A stretch of DNA of 59,235 nucleotides, from contig JARLJS010000256.1 in the NCBI GenBank assembly GCA_031291075.1, positions 1-59,235 of the forward strand. The letters are read 5' to 3'. A program made the translations under genes and the position numbers. Numbering within the stretch: the stretch's first letter is position 1; every line of letters starts with the position of its first letter. Below the pieces are notes generated by a model. That model had not been told where the DNA came from and did no database searches. It was given only the letters and a program-made list of their open reading frames with translations. This DNA comes from Nevskia sp. Its GTDB lineage: Bacteria > Pseudomonadota > Gammaproteobacteria > Nevskiales > Nevskiaceae. Below, in pieces: positions 25,853 to 35,836 of the stretch.

Positions 25853-25935
25853 AGATGCATGCATACGTTCACCTCAAAGCCCCTCTCCCCTACCCCTCTC
25901 CCGCACGCGGGAGAGGGGATTTGTATGTGTGCATA
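25853..25935. repeat. Palindromic repeat element, family B, copy 1
   Basis: Contains AAAGCCCCTCTCCCCTACCC followed by a hairpin of CCTCTCCC and GGGAGAGG around 25894-25918. A related sequence with the same CTCCCCTACCCCTCTCCCGC block lies at 54650-54815. It occupies the gap between the convergent amidohydrolase-like and pqiC genes. Confidence 0.6.
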
Positions 25936-25961
25936 GAACCTGCAATGCCCTCGTGGCGTGC

Positions 25962-26570
25962 TCAACCCGCCGGACAGAGCGCGCCAGCCGGTGCCGCTCT
26001 CGACGCAGTAACCGCGGCGGCGACACGATCCGCCAGCCCGGACAAAGCCTTCTGGTGGCCCTGCGCCAGCGCCTCGTATCCCGCCGCCACCGGCTGCTCG
26101 AAGCTGCCGCTGCAGACGACCGCGGCGGCACCGTCGCCGACGCGCCGCACCGCCCACACCGCGTCGATGCGCGCGTACGCGCCCGGCGCCGATTCGAAGC
26201 GCAGCACCTTGACGTCGACGGCGTAGGTCTCGGCACCGGCGCGCGCGGCCGCGCCGGGCAGGCCGTAAACATCCCGCGCGCCGAGACGCTGCGTCAGCAG
26301 CGCCGACAGGGCGCCGCGGATCTCGTCGCCGAGCGGCGCGATCCAGCGGCGCGTGTCGACCGGGACCATTTCGCCGTCGCCGGCGCGCACCACCATCTCC
26401 GGCGTCGCCACCTGGGCCGGCACGTCCACCGGCTGCACCTCGATCTGGAATGGCGCGGCCGGGGTGCCCGCTACCGGCGGTGGCAGCAGCGTGTAGTAGT
26501 GGGTGGGTACGGCGGAGCAGGCGGCCAGCAGGCCAGTGGCGGCCAGAATCGCGGACTTCGGCAGTTTCAT
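25962..26570 (-). CDS. pqiC: PqiC-like outer-membrane lipoprotein
   Basis: A 202-aa lipoprotein (DUF330/ABC-type transport auxiliary family). The lipobox is LLAACSAVPTHYYTL (Cys near 18), and the family pattern HYYTLLPPP, VQPVDVPAQVATPEMVVR and RRWIAPLGDEI follows. In E. coli PqiC anchors the PqiB needle at the outer membrane for lipid transport between the membranes. It begins 13 bases after the stop of the pqiB gene and is the last gene of the operon. Confidence 0.88.
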   Translation of the reverse strand: MKLPKSAILAATGLLAACSAVPTHYYTLLPPPVAGTPAAPFQIEVQPVDVPAQVATPEMVVRAGDGEMVPVDTRRWIAPLGDEIRGALSALLTQRLGARDVYGLPGAAARAGAETYAVDVKVLRFESAPGAYARIDAVWAVRRVGDGAAAVVCSGSFEQPVAAGYEALAQGHQKALSGLADRVAAAVTASRAAPAGALCPAG

Positions 26571-26583
26571 AAGAGCTGGTTTC

Positions 26584-28230
26584 CTATGGTCCGGGCCTGG
26601 CGCCGGCGTCGGCCGGTGGCTCCTGCTCCCCGGACTTGCCGCGCAACAGCGCTTCCGGGTGCCGCTCGAGGTAGTCGGCCAGGGCGCGGAACGACGCCGC
26701 GGTGCGATTGAGCTCGCCCAGCGTGCGGCGCGCGTCCTGCTGCAGCGGCGCATCCGGCGAGGTCACGCTCTGATCCAGCGACTGCAGCGCCTGCTGCGCC
26801 GCATGCAGGGTCGACTTGGCTTCCGGCAGCAGCTGCCCGTCGAGCTGCTGCAGCAGCTGGTTGGCGCTCTTGAGGGTGCCGTTGAGGTTGCGGCCGATTT
26901 CGCCGAAGGGGATCTGGTCGAGCTTGGCGACGATGCTCTGCAACTGCTCCTGCAGCTGCTCGAGGCTGCCGGGCGCGGTGGGCATCAGCATCGGCGTGGC
27001 GGAGGGGTCGAACGCCACCGGCGGCGCGTTCTTGACGAAGTCGAGCGCGACGTAAAGCTGTCCGGTGATGATGTTGCCGGCGCGCAGCTGCGCGCGCAGC
27101 CCGCGCTTGACCAGGTCCGCCCACATCTGCTCGGCGCTGATGTTACGGCTCTTCTCGGCGCTGCGCAGGTCGGTGAGGGCACTGCCGAGGCGGTCCGGGT
27201 AGACGTCGGCCAGCACGTCGCTGCGGAACTCGTTGCTGGCGGGATCGAAGCGCAGCTGGATCGACCTGACGTTGCCGAAGCCCACCCCGCGCAGGTCGAC
27301 GGTCGCGCCCGTCGACAGCCCCCGTACCGGCTGGGCGAACCGCATCAGGATCTCCTTGGCCGGGCCGTCGGGCGGCGCCAGCGCGGCAGCCTGGTCGGAG
27401 AACAGCTGAAACTCGGTACGGTCCGCCGCCGGCGGGCCCGGCTGGACCTCGTCCATCGGCTGGAACGCGATACCGCCGGCGACCACGGTGGCCAGCGACT
27501 GGGTATTGACCTTGAGGCCGGCAGCGCTGAGCGAGAGGTCGATGCCGCTGGCGTTCCAGAAGCGCGCCTTGGCGGTGACGAAACGGTCGTCCGGCGCGTC
27601 GACGAAGGCCTGCACGGTGACGTTGTGGCCGTCGGCATCGAGATCGGACTCCACCACCCGGCCCACCGGCACGCGGTGGAAGTACACCGGCGAACCGATC
27701 ACCAGCGAGCCGGCGTCGGCGCTGTGCAGGACGAACAGCCTGCCCTTCATGTCGTGGGTCACCGGCGGCGGCTTCTCCAGCCCGTTGAAGGAAGTCCTGG
27801 CCTGTTCCGAAATGCCGATGTCCACGCCGATGTAGCCGCCGGACAGCAGCGTGTCGATGCCGGACACGCCGTTGAGCCCCACCCGCGGCCGCTCCACCCA
27901 GAAGCGCGTATCGTCCACCGCCACGCTGGAGGCGTCCTTGTTCAGCTCGACGACGGCCACCACGTGGGAGTGGTCGGGGCTGAGCCGGATGCGCTTGACC
28001 TTGCCCACCACCACGTCCTTGTAGCGGACCTCGGTCTTGCCGGCCTCGAGCCCCTCGGCGGTCTCGAACGAGATGCTGACGGTGGGCCCGGCGTCCAGGT
28101 AGGTGCGCACCACCAGCACCAGGCCGGCGATGGCCGCGGCGATCGGCACCAGCCAGATCAGCGAGAAGCTCCAGCGATGGCGGCGCCGCGTTTCCGGCTC
28201 GGGCAGGCGATCGAAATCGGATTCGCTCAT
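26584..28230 (-). CDS. pqiB: PqiB, MCE-domain intermembrane lipid transport protein
   Basis: A 548-aa protein with one N-terminal transmembrane helix (LIWLVPIAAAIAGLVLVVRT) and three MlaD/MCE domains (about residues 40-135, 155-250 and 290-380). They start with GPTVSISFETAEGLEAGKTE, then FVLHSADAGSLVIGSPVYF, then MRFAQPVRGLSTGATVDL. A long helical C-terminal region (LEQLQEQLQSIVAKLDQI, then NLNGTLKSANQLLQQL) forms the periplasmic needle. The start codon overlaps the pqiA stop by four bases (ATGA), showing translational coupling. Length matches E. coli PqiB (546 aa). Confidence 0.92.
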   Translation of the reverse strand: MSESDFDRLPEPETRRRHRWSFSLIWLVPIAAAIAGLVLVVRTYLDAGPTVSISFETAEGLEAGKTEVRYKDVVVGKVKRIRLSPDHSHVVAVVELNKDASSVAVDDTRFWVERPRVGLNGVSGIDTLLSGGYIGVDIGISEQARTSFNGLEKPPPVTHDMKGRLFVLHSADAGSLVIGSPVYFHRVPVGRVVESDLDADGHNVTVQAFVDAPDDRFVTAKARFWNASGIDLSLSAAGLKVNTQSLATVVAGGIAFQPMDEVQPGPPAADRTEFQLFSDQAAALAPPDGPAKEILMRFAQPVRGLSTGATVDLRGVGFGNVRSIQLRFDPASNEFRSDVLADVYPDRLGSALTDLRSAEKSRNISAEQMWADLVKRGLRAQLRAGNIITGQLYVALDFVKNAPPVAFDPSATPMLMPTAPGSLEQLQEQLQSIVAKLDQIPFGEIGRNLNGTLKSANQLLQQLDGQLLPEAKSTLHAAQQALQSLDQSVTSPDAPLQQDARRTLGELNRTAASFRALADYLERHPEALLRGKSGEQEPPADAGARPGP

Positions 28231-29597
28231 GAGGTCGCGACGGCTTCCGGTTGACGTGCCGGGACGGCCGGCCGGCCGGCATCCCAGATGGTGCGCGGGT
28301 CGTAGCTCATGGTGGCCAGCATGGTCAGCACCACCACCGCGCAGAAGGCGACGATGCCGGCCCCCGCCTGCACCTGCGCCAGGATGCCGAAGCGCACCAG
28401 CGACAGCAGCAGCGCCACCACGAACACGTCGAGCATGGACCAGCGGCCGATGAACTCCACCAGGCGGTAGATGCGGGTGCGCTCGCGCTGCCAGCGCAGC
28501 GAACGGCGGCCGCTGCCGACCAGCAGCAGCGCCATGCAACTGATCTTCACCAGCGGCACCGCGATGCTGGCCGTGAACACGATCACGGCGAGGTCCCAGG
28601 CGCCGTTCTCCCACAGTTCCACCACGCCGGACAGGATCGTGTTGTTCTGGCTGTCCAGCAAGGTGGAGGTGCGCATCACCGGCAGCACGTTGGCCGGCAC
28701 GTAGAGGATCGCCGCAGCGATGAGGAAGGCCCAGCTGCGGCGGTGGCCGTCCGGCTTGCGCCGGCGCAGCGCCTGGTCGCAGCGCGGACAATAGGTGCTG
28801 CCGCCGGAGCGTCCGGCACGCAGCACCAGTCCACAGCCGGTGCAGCCGATCAGGCCGAGGTCGGCCGCGCGCGGCGGCGCCGCGATGCGGCGCGGCACGG
28901 GGGGCGCGGGCGTGGCGGCGTCAGCGTCCAGCAATTCCGGCGGCGCCTCCACCGGCAGTGGCCGCAGATGGTCCTCGTCGCCGCCGGCGGCAAGCTCGAT
29001 CGCCGCGGCGCGCGCCCACAGCTCCTCCAGGTCGGCGGAATTGAGCACCGTGAGCAGGAAGGTCAGCACGGCGAAGCCCCACAGGCCGATGCCGGGCACG
29101 GCGGTGGCCATGTCGCCCAGCTTCACCACCGCCACCAGCAGGCCGAGCATGAACACTTCCACCATCGTCCACGGCTGCATCTGCCGCAGGGCGTGCATCA
29201 CGCCGACGAACGCCGCCGGCACCCGCCCGCGCCGCAGGGGCAGCAGCACATAGGCGTAGAGACAGGCCTGCAGCAGCGGGAAGAAGAACACGGTGAGCGC
29301 CGCCACCACGGCGATCGGCGCGACGTTGGAGTCATAGGTATCGACGATCATCCGCCACAGCGTCGCCTCGCTGTGCTTGCTGCCGACACTCAGGGTCATC
29401 AGCGGGTAGGCGTTGGCCACCGCCAGCACGATCAGCGCCGCCAAGGCCAGCGCCAGCATGGCATCGAGGTCGGCCCGGCTGGCATGGTGCAGCACCACCG
29501 AGCAGCGGCTGCAACGCGCCACCGCGCGCTCCTGCAGCGGCGCACGACGGTAAACGGAGTCGCAGAATTCGCAGATGATCAGGTGCGTTGTCGACAT
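28227..29597 (-). CDS. pqiA: PqiA, paraquat-inducible membrane protein A
   Basis: A 456-aa inner-membrane protein with two repeated PqiA domains, each of four membrane helices. Each repeat begins with a pair of CxxC knuckles: ICEFCDS and CSRCSV at the N terminus, then GCTGCGL and YCPRCDQ near residue 255. Repeat signatures such as ANAYPLMTL, ANVLPVMRT, WSMLDVFVVALLLSLV are clear. It partners with PqiB and PqiC. The start at 29597 gives the usual MSTTHLIICEFC beginning. Confidence 0.92.
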   Translation of the reverse strand: MSTTHLIICEFCDSVYRRAPLQERAVARCSRCSVVLHHASRADLDAMLALALAALIVLAVANAYPLMTLSVGSKHSEATLWRMIVDTYDSNVAPIAVVAALTVFFFPLLQACLYAYVLLPLRRGRVPAAFVGVMHALRQMQPWTMVEVFMLGLLVAVVKLGDMATAVPGIGLWGFAVLTFLLTVLNSADLEELWARAAAIELAAGGDEDHLRPLPVEAPPELLDADAATPAPPVPRRIAAPPRAADLGLIGCTGCGLVLRAGRSGGSTYCPRCDQALRRRKPDGHRRSWAFLIAAAILYVPANVLPVMRTSTLLDSQNNTILSGVVELWENGAWDLAVIVFTASIAVPLVKISCMALLLVGSGRRSLRWQRERTRIYRLVEFIGRWSMLDVFVVALLLSLVRFGILAQVQAGAGIVAFCAVVVLTMLATMSYDPRTIWDAGRPAVPARQPEAVATS

Positions 29598-30036
29598 GAG
29601 CCGGCCGGTCCCACTGGCCGCGATCGAACTCCAGGCTGGGCGCCGGAAGTGTAGCAAGCCCGGCGCAGGCCACGCACGGCCGCCTGCCGGAGCAAAAAAG
29701 CGGCCCGCGAGCACATCCGTGCGCCCGCGGGCCAAAACAACACCCAACACAACCTGTAGGTCGCCCGTAACCCAGGGCGCGACGTCCGTGACGCGTCTGC
29801 GCGGGCCAGCGGCGGGTCGGGGGGATCACCGCGCTGTTAACCGCACGCCCCTGGTCGGGCCTCCGCCGCAGCGTCCTGCCGCGACGGTTGTCCGGCGATC
29901 CGGGCGGCGCCTGCGCGCCACCCGCATCCCTTTACATGAGGCCATCCGTGGCTTGAAACCGCTGTCTAGGACGGTTCCGGCCCAGCCACTCCATGGCCGG
30001 GCGGTCCAGGCTATTTGCCGGCCCGCAGCACCACCG
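29598..30036. other. 439-bp intergenic region
   Basis: No protein gene can be supported here. The notable content is the minus-strand intrinsic terminator at 29694-29733. The ~300 bases upstream of it on the minus strand (29734-30036) contain no open frame with coding character. They may be an untranslated tail of the small membrane-protein gene or a separate small RNA. Confidence 0.5.
29694..29733 (-). terminator. Intrinsic terminator, minus strand
   Basis: On the minus strand the arms GGCCCGCG and CGCGGGCC enclose an inner GCAC/GTGC stem, and the hairpin is followed within two bases by six T. It is the cleanest terminator of the left half. It lies about 300 bases beyond the nearest minus-strand coding sequence. 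Confidence 0.8.
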
Positions 30037-30249
30037 TCACTGCCGCCGCCGGAGCGACCGCTCACTGGCGTCGCTGTGCAGCCGCCCCTGCATGCCGCCC
30101 TGCGCCAGCAGCAGCGAGATGACGGCCAGGATCGAGCCGGTCAGGAACAACACCCAGGCCACCCCGGCGGGCACCGCGGCGGCACCGCTTACGCCAGCCA
30201 CGCCTGCAGCCAGTGCGAGCAGCACGAACAGCGCGGTCCAGTACGGCAT
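30037..30249 (-). CDS. Small membrane protein, DUF1328-like
   Basis: A 70-aa protein with two transmembrane helices (ALFVLLALAAGVAGVSGAAA and GVAWVLFLTGSILAVISLLL) and a short charged C terminus. The pattern of two helices around an Ala/Gly-rich hinge resembles DUF1328/YtjA proteins of proteobacteria, whose role is unknown. It starts 19 bases after the next minus-strand gene, probably in one transcript with it. Confidence 0.6.
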   Translation of the reverse strand: MPYWTALFVLLALAAGVAGVSGAAAVPAGVAWVLFLTGSILAVISLLLAQGGMQGRLHSDASERSLRRRQ

Positions 30250-30268
30250 CACGGTCCCGTCCGCCGAC

Positions 30269-30490
30269 CTAGATGGACCAGGCGCGGATGTCGTCAGCGC
30301 CCCGGACCGTCGCGAACGTGCGCAACTGCTTCGGCGCGCCGCTGGGCCTGGCCCACTCCGGCTGGCGCATCGACTGCGGCTGCGGCGCGACATTCCGCCC
30401 GGGCGCCTGGCGCGATGCTGACGCCGGCAGGGTGCTGAACGCGCCGGAGACGACCATTCCAAGCAGGAAAGCAACAACGCTTCTTTGCAT
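30269..30490 (-). CDS. Small exported protein, unknown function
   Basis: A 73-aa protein with a signal peptide (QRSVVAFLLGMVVSGAFSTL, then PASAS) and a short Pro/Arg/Gln-rich mature part with no cysteine. It is first in a two-gene minus-strand unit with the DUF1328-like gene. A promoter is visible upstream at 30562-30590. I recognise no family. The mature peptide is only about 47 residues. Confidence 0.6.
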   Translation of the reverse strand: MQRSVVAFLLGMVVSGAFSTLPASASRQAPGRNVAPQPQSMRQPEWARPSGAPKQLRTFATVRGADDIRAWSI

Positions 30491-30802
30491 GTTCAAGGTC
30501 CTTTCGTCCAAGATGCCGCCTTCCACACCGTTGCCGCCATACAGCCTCGGGGTGGTCCTGTTATCTATTGTTTTGCGAAGCCCGTGCCAACCCGGGAGCG
30601 GCTTTGGCAAGAACTGATTTATCATCCAGATTCATCTACTTATGGGACATCTTGGGGGTTTCTTGAGCGCTGCTTCACAAGCGCCGGCCCGAGCCACGTG
30701 TAAGATTTACCAGCAACAATGGAAGCCACCGTGTAAAGCCTGCCCCGGCGGCTGCGCGGCGGCTGTTTGATCTTGCGCGGCCAGCGGAGCCGGAATGCGG
30801 AC
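30491..30802. other. 312-bp divergent intergenic region
   Basis: Holds the minus-strand promoter at 30562-30590 and must also hold the promoter of the NtrC-type regulator, which I cannot place firmly. It is more A/T-rich than its surroundings. No further open frame is supported. Confidence 0.5.
30562..30590 (-). promoter_or_regulatory. Sigma-70-like promoter for the small exported protein
   Basis: On the minus strand TTGGCA (30590-30585) and TAGATA (30567-30562) are separated by 17 bp, leaving a leader of roughly 65 bases before the start at 30490. Confidence 0.45.
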
Positions 30803-32206
<1,404 letters not shown>

Positions 32207-32248
32207 GCCGGATGCTCCGCCGCGGCGCAACCGGTCGCCGATCAAGCC

Positions 32249-32617
32249 ATGAACGTTCTACTGCTCGAAGACGACCCCGACGCCCGCGAGGCGCTGGCCG
32301 CACTGCTCAGCCTGGACGCGCACACGGTGGCGCAGGCTGACGATGTGGCCAGCTTCCTGCTCGCCACGCGCGACCTGCAGACCCAGGCGGTGATCTTCGA
32401 CCTGCACCTGGCCTGCGAGGCGACCGGCCTCAAGCTGGCGCTGGACTACCAGGCGCGGCGGCAGGCCGCCGGGCTGGGCCCGGCCAGGCTGATCGCGCTG
32501 AGCGGCCATGCCGACGCCCGCCACGTCATCGCCGGGTCGGGAGCGGCGGCCACGGTCGATTACTGCTTCGTCAAGCCGGCCGATCCCACCGACATCCTGG
32601 CCGCGCTCGGCGGCTGA
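32249..32617 (+). CDS. Single-domain response regulator
   Basis: A 122-aa receiver domain alone: LLEDDPDAREAL (acidic pocket), AVIFDLHL (phospho-acceptor Asp), LIALSGHAD (Ser) and CFVKPAD (Lys). All key residues are present. Without an output domain it probably shuttles phosphate or acts through protein binding. It sits between the NtrC-type regulator and a degenerate kinase and ends 18 bases before the latter. Confidence 0.87.
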   Translation: MNVLLLEDDPDAREALAALLSLDAHTVAQADDVASFLLATRDLQTQAVIFDLHLACEATGLKLALDYQARRQAAGLGPARLIALSGHADARHVIAGSGAAATVDYCFVKPADPTDILAALGG

Positions 32618-32635
32618 GCGCAACGCGAGCTGCAC

Positions 32636-33607
32636 ATGCTGCGCCTGCCCCCTGCCGGAGCCCCCGCCCCGCCTGAGCACTGGTGGCACGCGCCGCTGCC
32701 GGATGCCGTGCTGCTGCTGGCGCGTCCCGACGCGCTGCTGACGGTCGCCGGGCAGGCGCCGGTTGCAGCCGCCGGCGAACTGCTGGCGGCACTGGGCCGG
32801 CCGGCGGCGCCGGGCGCAACGCTGGTCGCGCTCGACGCCGCCGATGGATGCTGCCGGCTGCGCCATGCCGGCGCCGCCGCGGACGGCCAGCTCTGGCAGA
32901 TGCAATCGTTGGCGGAAAGCCGTGCGCGGCTGCTGACCCGGCTGCGCGCGCTGCTGGCCGAGCGGATGGCGGAGCGCGTGCTGCACGAGCTGCGCGGCCC
33001 CCTCAACGCCATGTTGCTGCATGCCGATCTGGTCGGACGCCTGCTGCCCGCGGCGGCTTCCGGCCAGGCGGAACGGATCGCTGCCAGCACCGACATCATC
33101 CGCCAGCGCAGCCGCGACCTGCGCGCGCGCCTGGACGCCAGCGCCGCGCTCTGGCTGGGGGCGGAGGAGGACGCGGCCGAGCCGGTCACCCTCGGGCAAA
33201 TCCTCGACGACAGCCTGCGGCTGCTCAACGGCCAGTTGTCGCTGCAGGAGCTGCGCCTGCGCGCCGAGGGGCTGCACCTGGTCGGCGGGCGCAGGCTTGC
33301 CGGTAGCGCGACGCCGGTGCGGCTGGCGCTGATCGCCCTGCTGCTGTGCGCCGCCGCCGGCACGCTGGGGCGGAACGGCGGCGCCGGCCCCGCCGAGATC
33401 ACGCTGAGCGCGACGGCCGGGGACGGCCACGCCGCCGCGCTCGAGCTGCGGGCGCCGCTCGACGGCGCAGCGCTCGGGCACGAGCTCGCCGGCACCGACA
33501 CCGGCGGCCTGCTGGCGACCCTGGCGCTGCTGCTGGAACCCGCTGGGCTGGGCCTGCACTTCGGCGACGGAGCGGGATTGACACGGCTGTCGCTGCCGCC
33601 GGAGTGA
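32636..33607 (+). CDS. Histidine-kinase-like protein with degenerate ATPase domain
   Basis: A 323-aa soluble protein very rich in Ala and Leu. The H-box is intact: AERVLHELRGPLNAMLLHAD with His117, followed by the expected second helix (RIAASTDIIRQRSRDLRARL). The C-terminal part has the outline of a HATPase domain (IALLLCAAAGTLGRNG in place of the N-box, then strands, then LATLALLLEPAGLGLHF). The N-box asparagine and the DxGxG and GxGL motifs are missing. It therefore resembles a histidine phosphotransfer dimer evolved from a kinase, able to relay phosphate but not to bind ATP. Its sources could be the convergent hybrid kinase. Confidence 0.65.
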   Translation: MLRLPPAGAPAPPEHWWHAPLPDAVLLLARPDALLTVAGQAPVAAAGELLAALGRPAAPGATLVALDAADGCCRLRHAGAAADGQLWQMQSLAESRARLLTRLRALLAERMAERVLHELRGPLNAMLLHADLVGRLLPAAASGQAERIAASTDIIRQRSRDLRARLDASAALWLGAEEDAAEPVTLGQILDDSLRLLNGQLSLQELRLRAEGLHLVGGRRLAGSATPVRLALIALLLCAAAGTLGRNGGAGPAEITLSATAGDGHAAALELRAPLDGAALGHELAGTDTGGLLATLALLLEPAGLGLHFGDGAGLTRLSLPPE

Positions 33608-33626
33608 AGCGCGGGCCTGCGCTTCA
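33605..33626. terminator. Hairpin spanning two convergent stop codons
   Basis: A perfect 8-bp stem TGAAGCGC/GCGCTTCA with a six-base loop runs exactly from the TGA of the kinase-like gene to the TGA of the convergent hybrid kinase. There is no T-tract. It can fold in both transcripts. Confidence 0.45.
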
Positions 33627-35669
33627 GCCGCCGGAATCGGCGGTGCCCTGCAACTCGATCGGCAGATAGCCGCCCGGCTGCACGCAGACGTTGAGCAGGG
33701 CCACCAGCTTCTCGATGTCGGCCGGCTTGGCGATGTGGCGGTCGAACCCGCTGTCGAGCGCGCGCCGCGCATCCTCCTGGCGCGAAAACGCGGTGAAGGC
33801 GATCAACGGCACCGATGCCGGGGTGGCCCCCTCGCGCTCGCGCAGGGCCCTGATCTGCCGGGCCAGGGTATAGCCGTCGGTCTCCGGCATGGCGATATCC
33901 GACAGGACCACGTCCATGCGCTGAAACCGCAGCCGTTCCATCGCCTCGCCCGCCGACGCGGCCGTCACCACCCGCGCGCCCTCGGCGCGGAGCAGCGATT
34001 GCAGCACCGAGCGCACGTCGGGGTCGTCGTCCACCACCAGCAGGCGCAGCCCGTCGAGGCGGCGCTGGCCCGCCGCCACGGCCGCGCCCGCATCGCGCTC
34101 CGCCGGCAGCGGCGCGCTGGCAGTCGAGGCCGGCTGCTCCGGCGGCTGTGCTTCCACCACCGCCTGCACCGGAAAGGTGACGAGGAACAGCGCGCCCAGC
34201 CCGACGCCGTCGCTGCGCACCGCCACCTGCCCGCCATGCATCTCCACCAGGTGCTTGACGATGGCCAGGCCGAGGCCGAGGCCGCCGTAGCGGCGCGCGC
34301 TGGACACGCTGCCCTGCACGTAGCGCTCGAAGATGCGCGGCAGCAGCTCCGGCGCGATGCCGACGCCGGTGTCCAGCACGCACAGCTCCAGCTTGCCGTC
34401 GACGCGCGCGGCACTCACCGTCACCCGCCCCCCTGGCGGCGTGAACTTGACGGCGTTGCTGATCAGGTTGCTCGTCACCTGGCGCAGGCGCTCGGCATCG
34501 GCCGCCATCCACAACGGCGCGTCGCGCACCTCCAGCAGCAGCTGCACGCCCTTGCCCGCCGCCGCCGGCCGCGCCACCTCCACCGAGGACTGCACCACGT
34601 CGGCCAGATCGACCTTGCGCGTCGACAGCGACAGCTTGCCGCTGATGGCGCGGGACACGTCGAGCAGATCGTCGATCATGCGGGCGAGCGAGCGCGCATT
34701 GCGCTCGATGGTCCTGATCTGGCCGCCGAGCTGCGCCGCCGGCGCCGTCTCGCGACCCTCGATCGAGCGCAGCAGGAACTGCGACCAGCCCAGGATCGCC
34801 TGCAACGGCGTGCGCAGCTCGTGCGACACGGTGGAGACGAACTCGTCCTTGGCCTGGTTGGCCGCCTCGGCGTCGGTGCGCGCGCGGCGCTCCTGCTCCA
34901 GCAGCCGTTCGCTGCGCCCTTCCAGCCCCTGGCGCTGCCGCAGGTCGCGGATCACCAGGTAGCAGAGGAATGCCGCCATCAGCACCGAGATCAGGCTCGG
35001 CACCAGGATCGAGATGCGCGCGCTGCGGCGCACGCGCTGCATCGAGGCGGTGAGGGACGCGTTGGCCATCGCCTGGTTGAGGGCCAGCGCCGCGGCGCTG
35101 TCGCGCATCTCGTCCATGCGTTCCTTCTGGCGCTCCAGCAGCGGACGCAGCGACTCGAGGCTGATCGCGTCGCGCATCTGGTCGCGCATCAGCGCAAAGG
35201 TCTGCGACTGGTCGAGGAAGGTCTCGATCTTGTGGTCCAGGTCCGCCAGCAGCGGGCCGGCGACGGCATCGCCGCCCAGCTCGGCGTCGAGCTGGCGACG
35301 CTGCTCCGGCAGGGCGCGGCGGGCCTGCTCGTAGGGTTCGAGGAAGTGCGGATCGCCGGTGATGAAGAAGCCGCGCAGGCTGGTCTCGATGTCCTTCACC
35401 GCGGACATCACCGCCTCGGTGCGGTAGAGGGCGACGAGTCCCGAGCGCAGGCGCTCCTGCTGGTCGAAGACGCGCTGCGCGGACTGCAGCGCGATGACCG
35501 CGTCGGCGGTCAACACCACCACCAGCGCGATGCCCGCGGCGGCCACGCGGTACGACAGCGGCACGCGCGCGAGCGGACGCCAGCGCTGCAGGGCCAGGAG
35601 CATCCGCTCGAATGACCGGCGCGGATTCATGCGCGGCGAGCCGGGGGCTCCTCTCATCTCCATGGCCAT
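33624..35669 (-). CDS. Hybrid sensor histidine kinase/response regulator with CHASE3-like sensor
   Basis: About 681 aa. A first membrane helix (VAAAGIALVVVLTADAVIAL) and a second (SILVPSLISVLMAAFLCYLV) bracket a ~170-residue helical periplasmic CHASE3-type domain (VKDIETSLRGFFITGDPHFL). Then follow a HisKA domain with SHELRTPLQAILGW, a HATPase domain with complete N, G1 (DTGVGI) and G2 (GLGLGLAIVKHL) boxes, and a C-terminal receiver (VVDDDPD, VLSDIAMPETD, FTAFSR, IAKPAD). Four start codons lie close together; 35669 is the first, 35630 the last plausible. It is convergent with the NtrC-type cluster and is the only complete kinase nearby. Confidence 0.9.
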   Translation of the reverse strand: MAMEMRGAPGSPRMNPRRSFERMLLALQRWRPLARVPLSYRVAAAGIALVVVLTADAVIALQSAQRVFDQQERLRSGLVALYRTEAVMSAVKDIETSLRGFFITGDPHFLEPYEQARRALPEQRRQLDAELGGDAVAGPLLADLDHKIETFLDQSQTFALMRDQMRDAISLESLRPLLERQKERMDEMRDSAAALALNQAMANASLTASMQRVRRSARISILVPSLISVLMAAFLCYLVIRDLRQRQGLEGRSERLLEQERRARTDAEAANQAKDEFVSTVSHELRTPLQAILGWSQFLLRSIEGRETAPAAQLGGQIRTIERNARSLARMIDDLLDVSRAISGKLSLSTRKVDLADVVQSSVEVARPAAAGKGVQLLLEVRDAPLWMAADAERLRQVTSNLISNAVKFTPPGGRVTVSAARVDGKLELCVLDTGVGIAPELLPRIFERYVQGSVSSARRYGGLGLGLAIVKHLVEMHGGQVAVRSDGVGLGALFLVTFPVQAVVEAQPPEQPASTASAPLPAERDAGAAVAAGQRRLDGLRLLVVDDDPDVRSVLQSLLRAEGARVVTAASAGEAMERLRFQRMDVVLSDIAMPETDGYTLARQIRALREREGATPASVPLIAFTAFSRQEDARRALDSGFDRHIAKPADIEKLVALLNVCVQPGGYLPIELQGTADSGG

Positions 35670-35836
35670 GGGGGTATTGTTGCGGCCGCGCCGGAACGGG
35701 TCAAAGCAGCCGACGGCGCCGGCGGCCCGCCCCGCTCCTTCACCTTCCCAGCCCTCGCCGCCTGCCTGTAAGCTTCGGCCTGCAGCCGGGGGGCCGCGCT
35801 CCACGCCGGTCCGCCGTTCCCACCACGAACATCACG

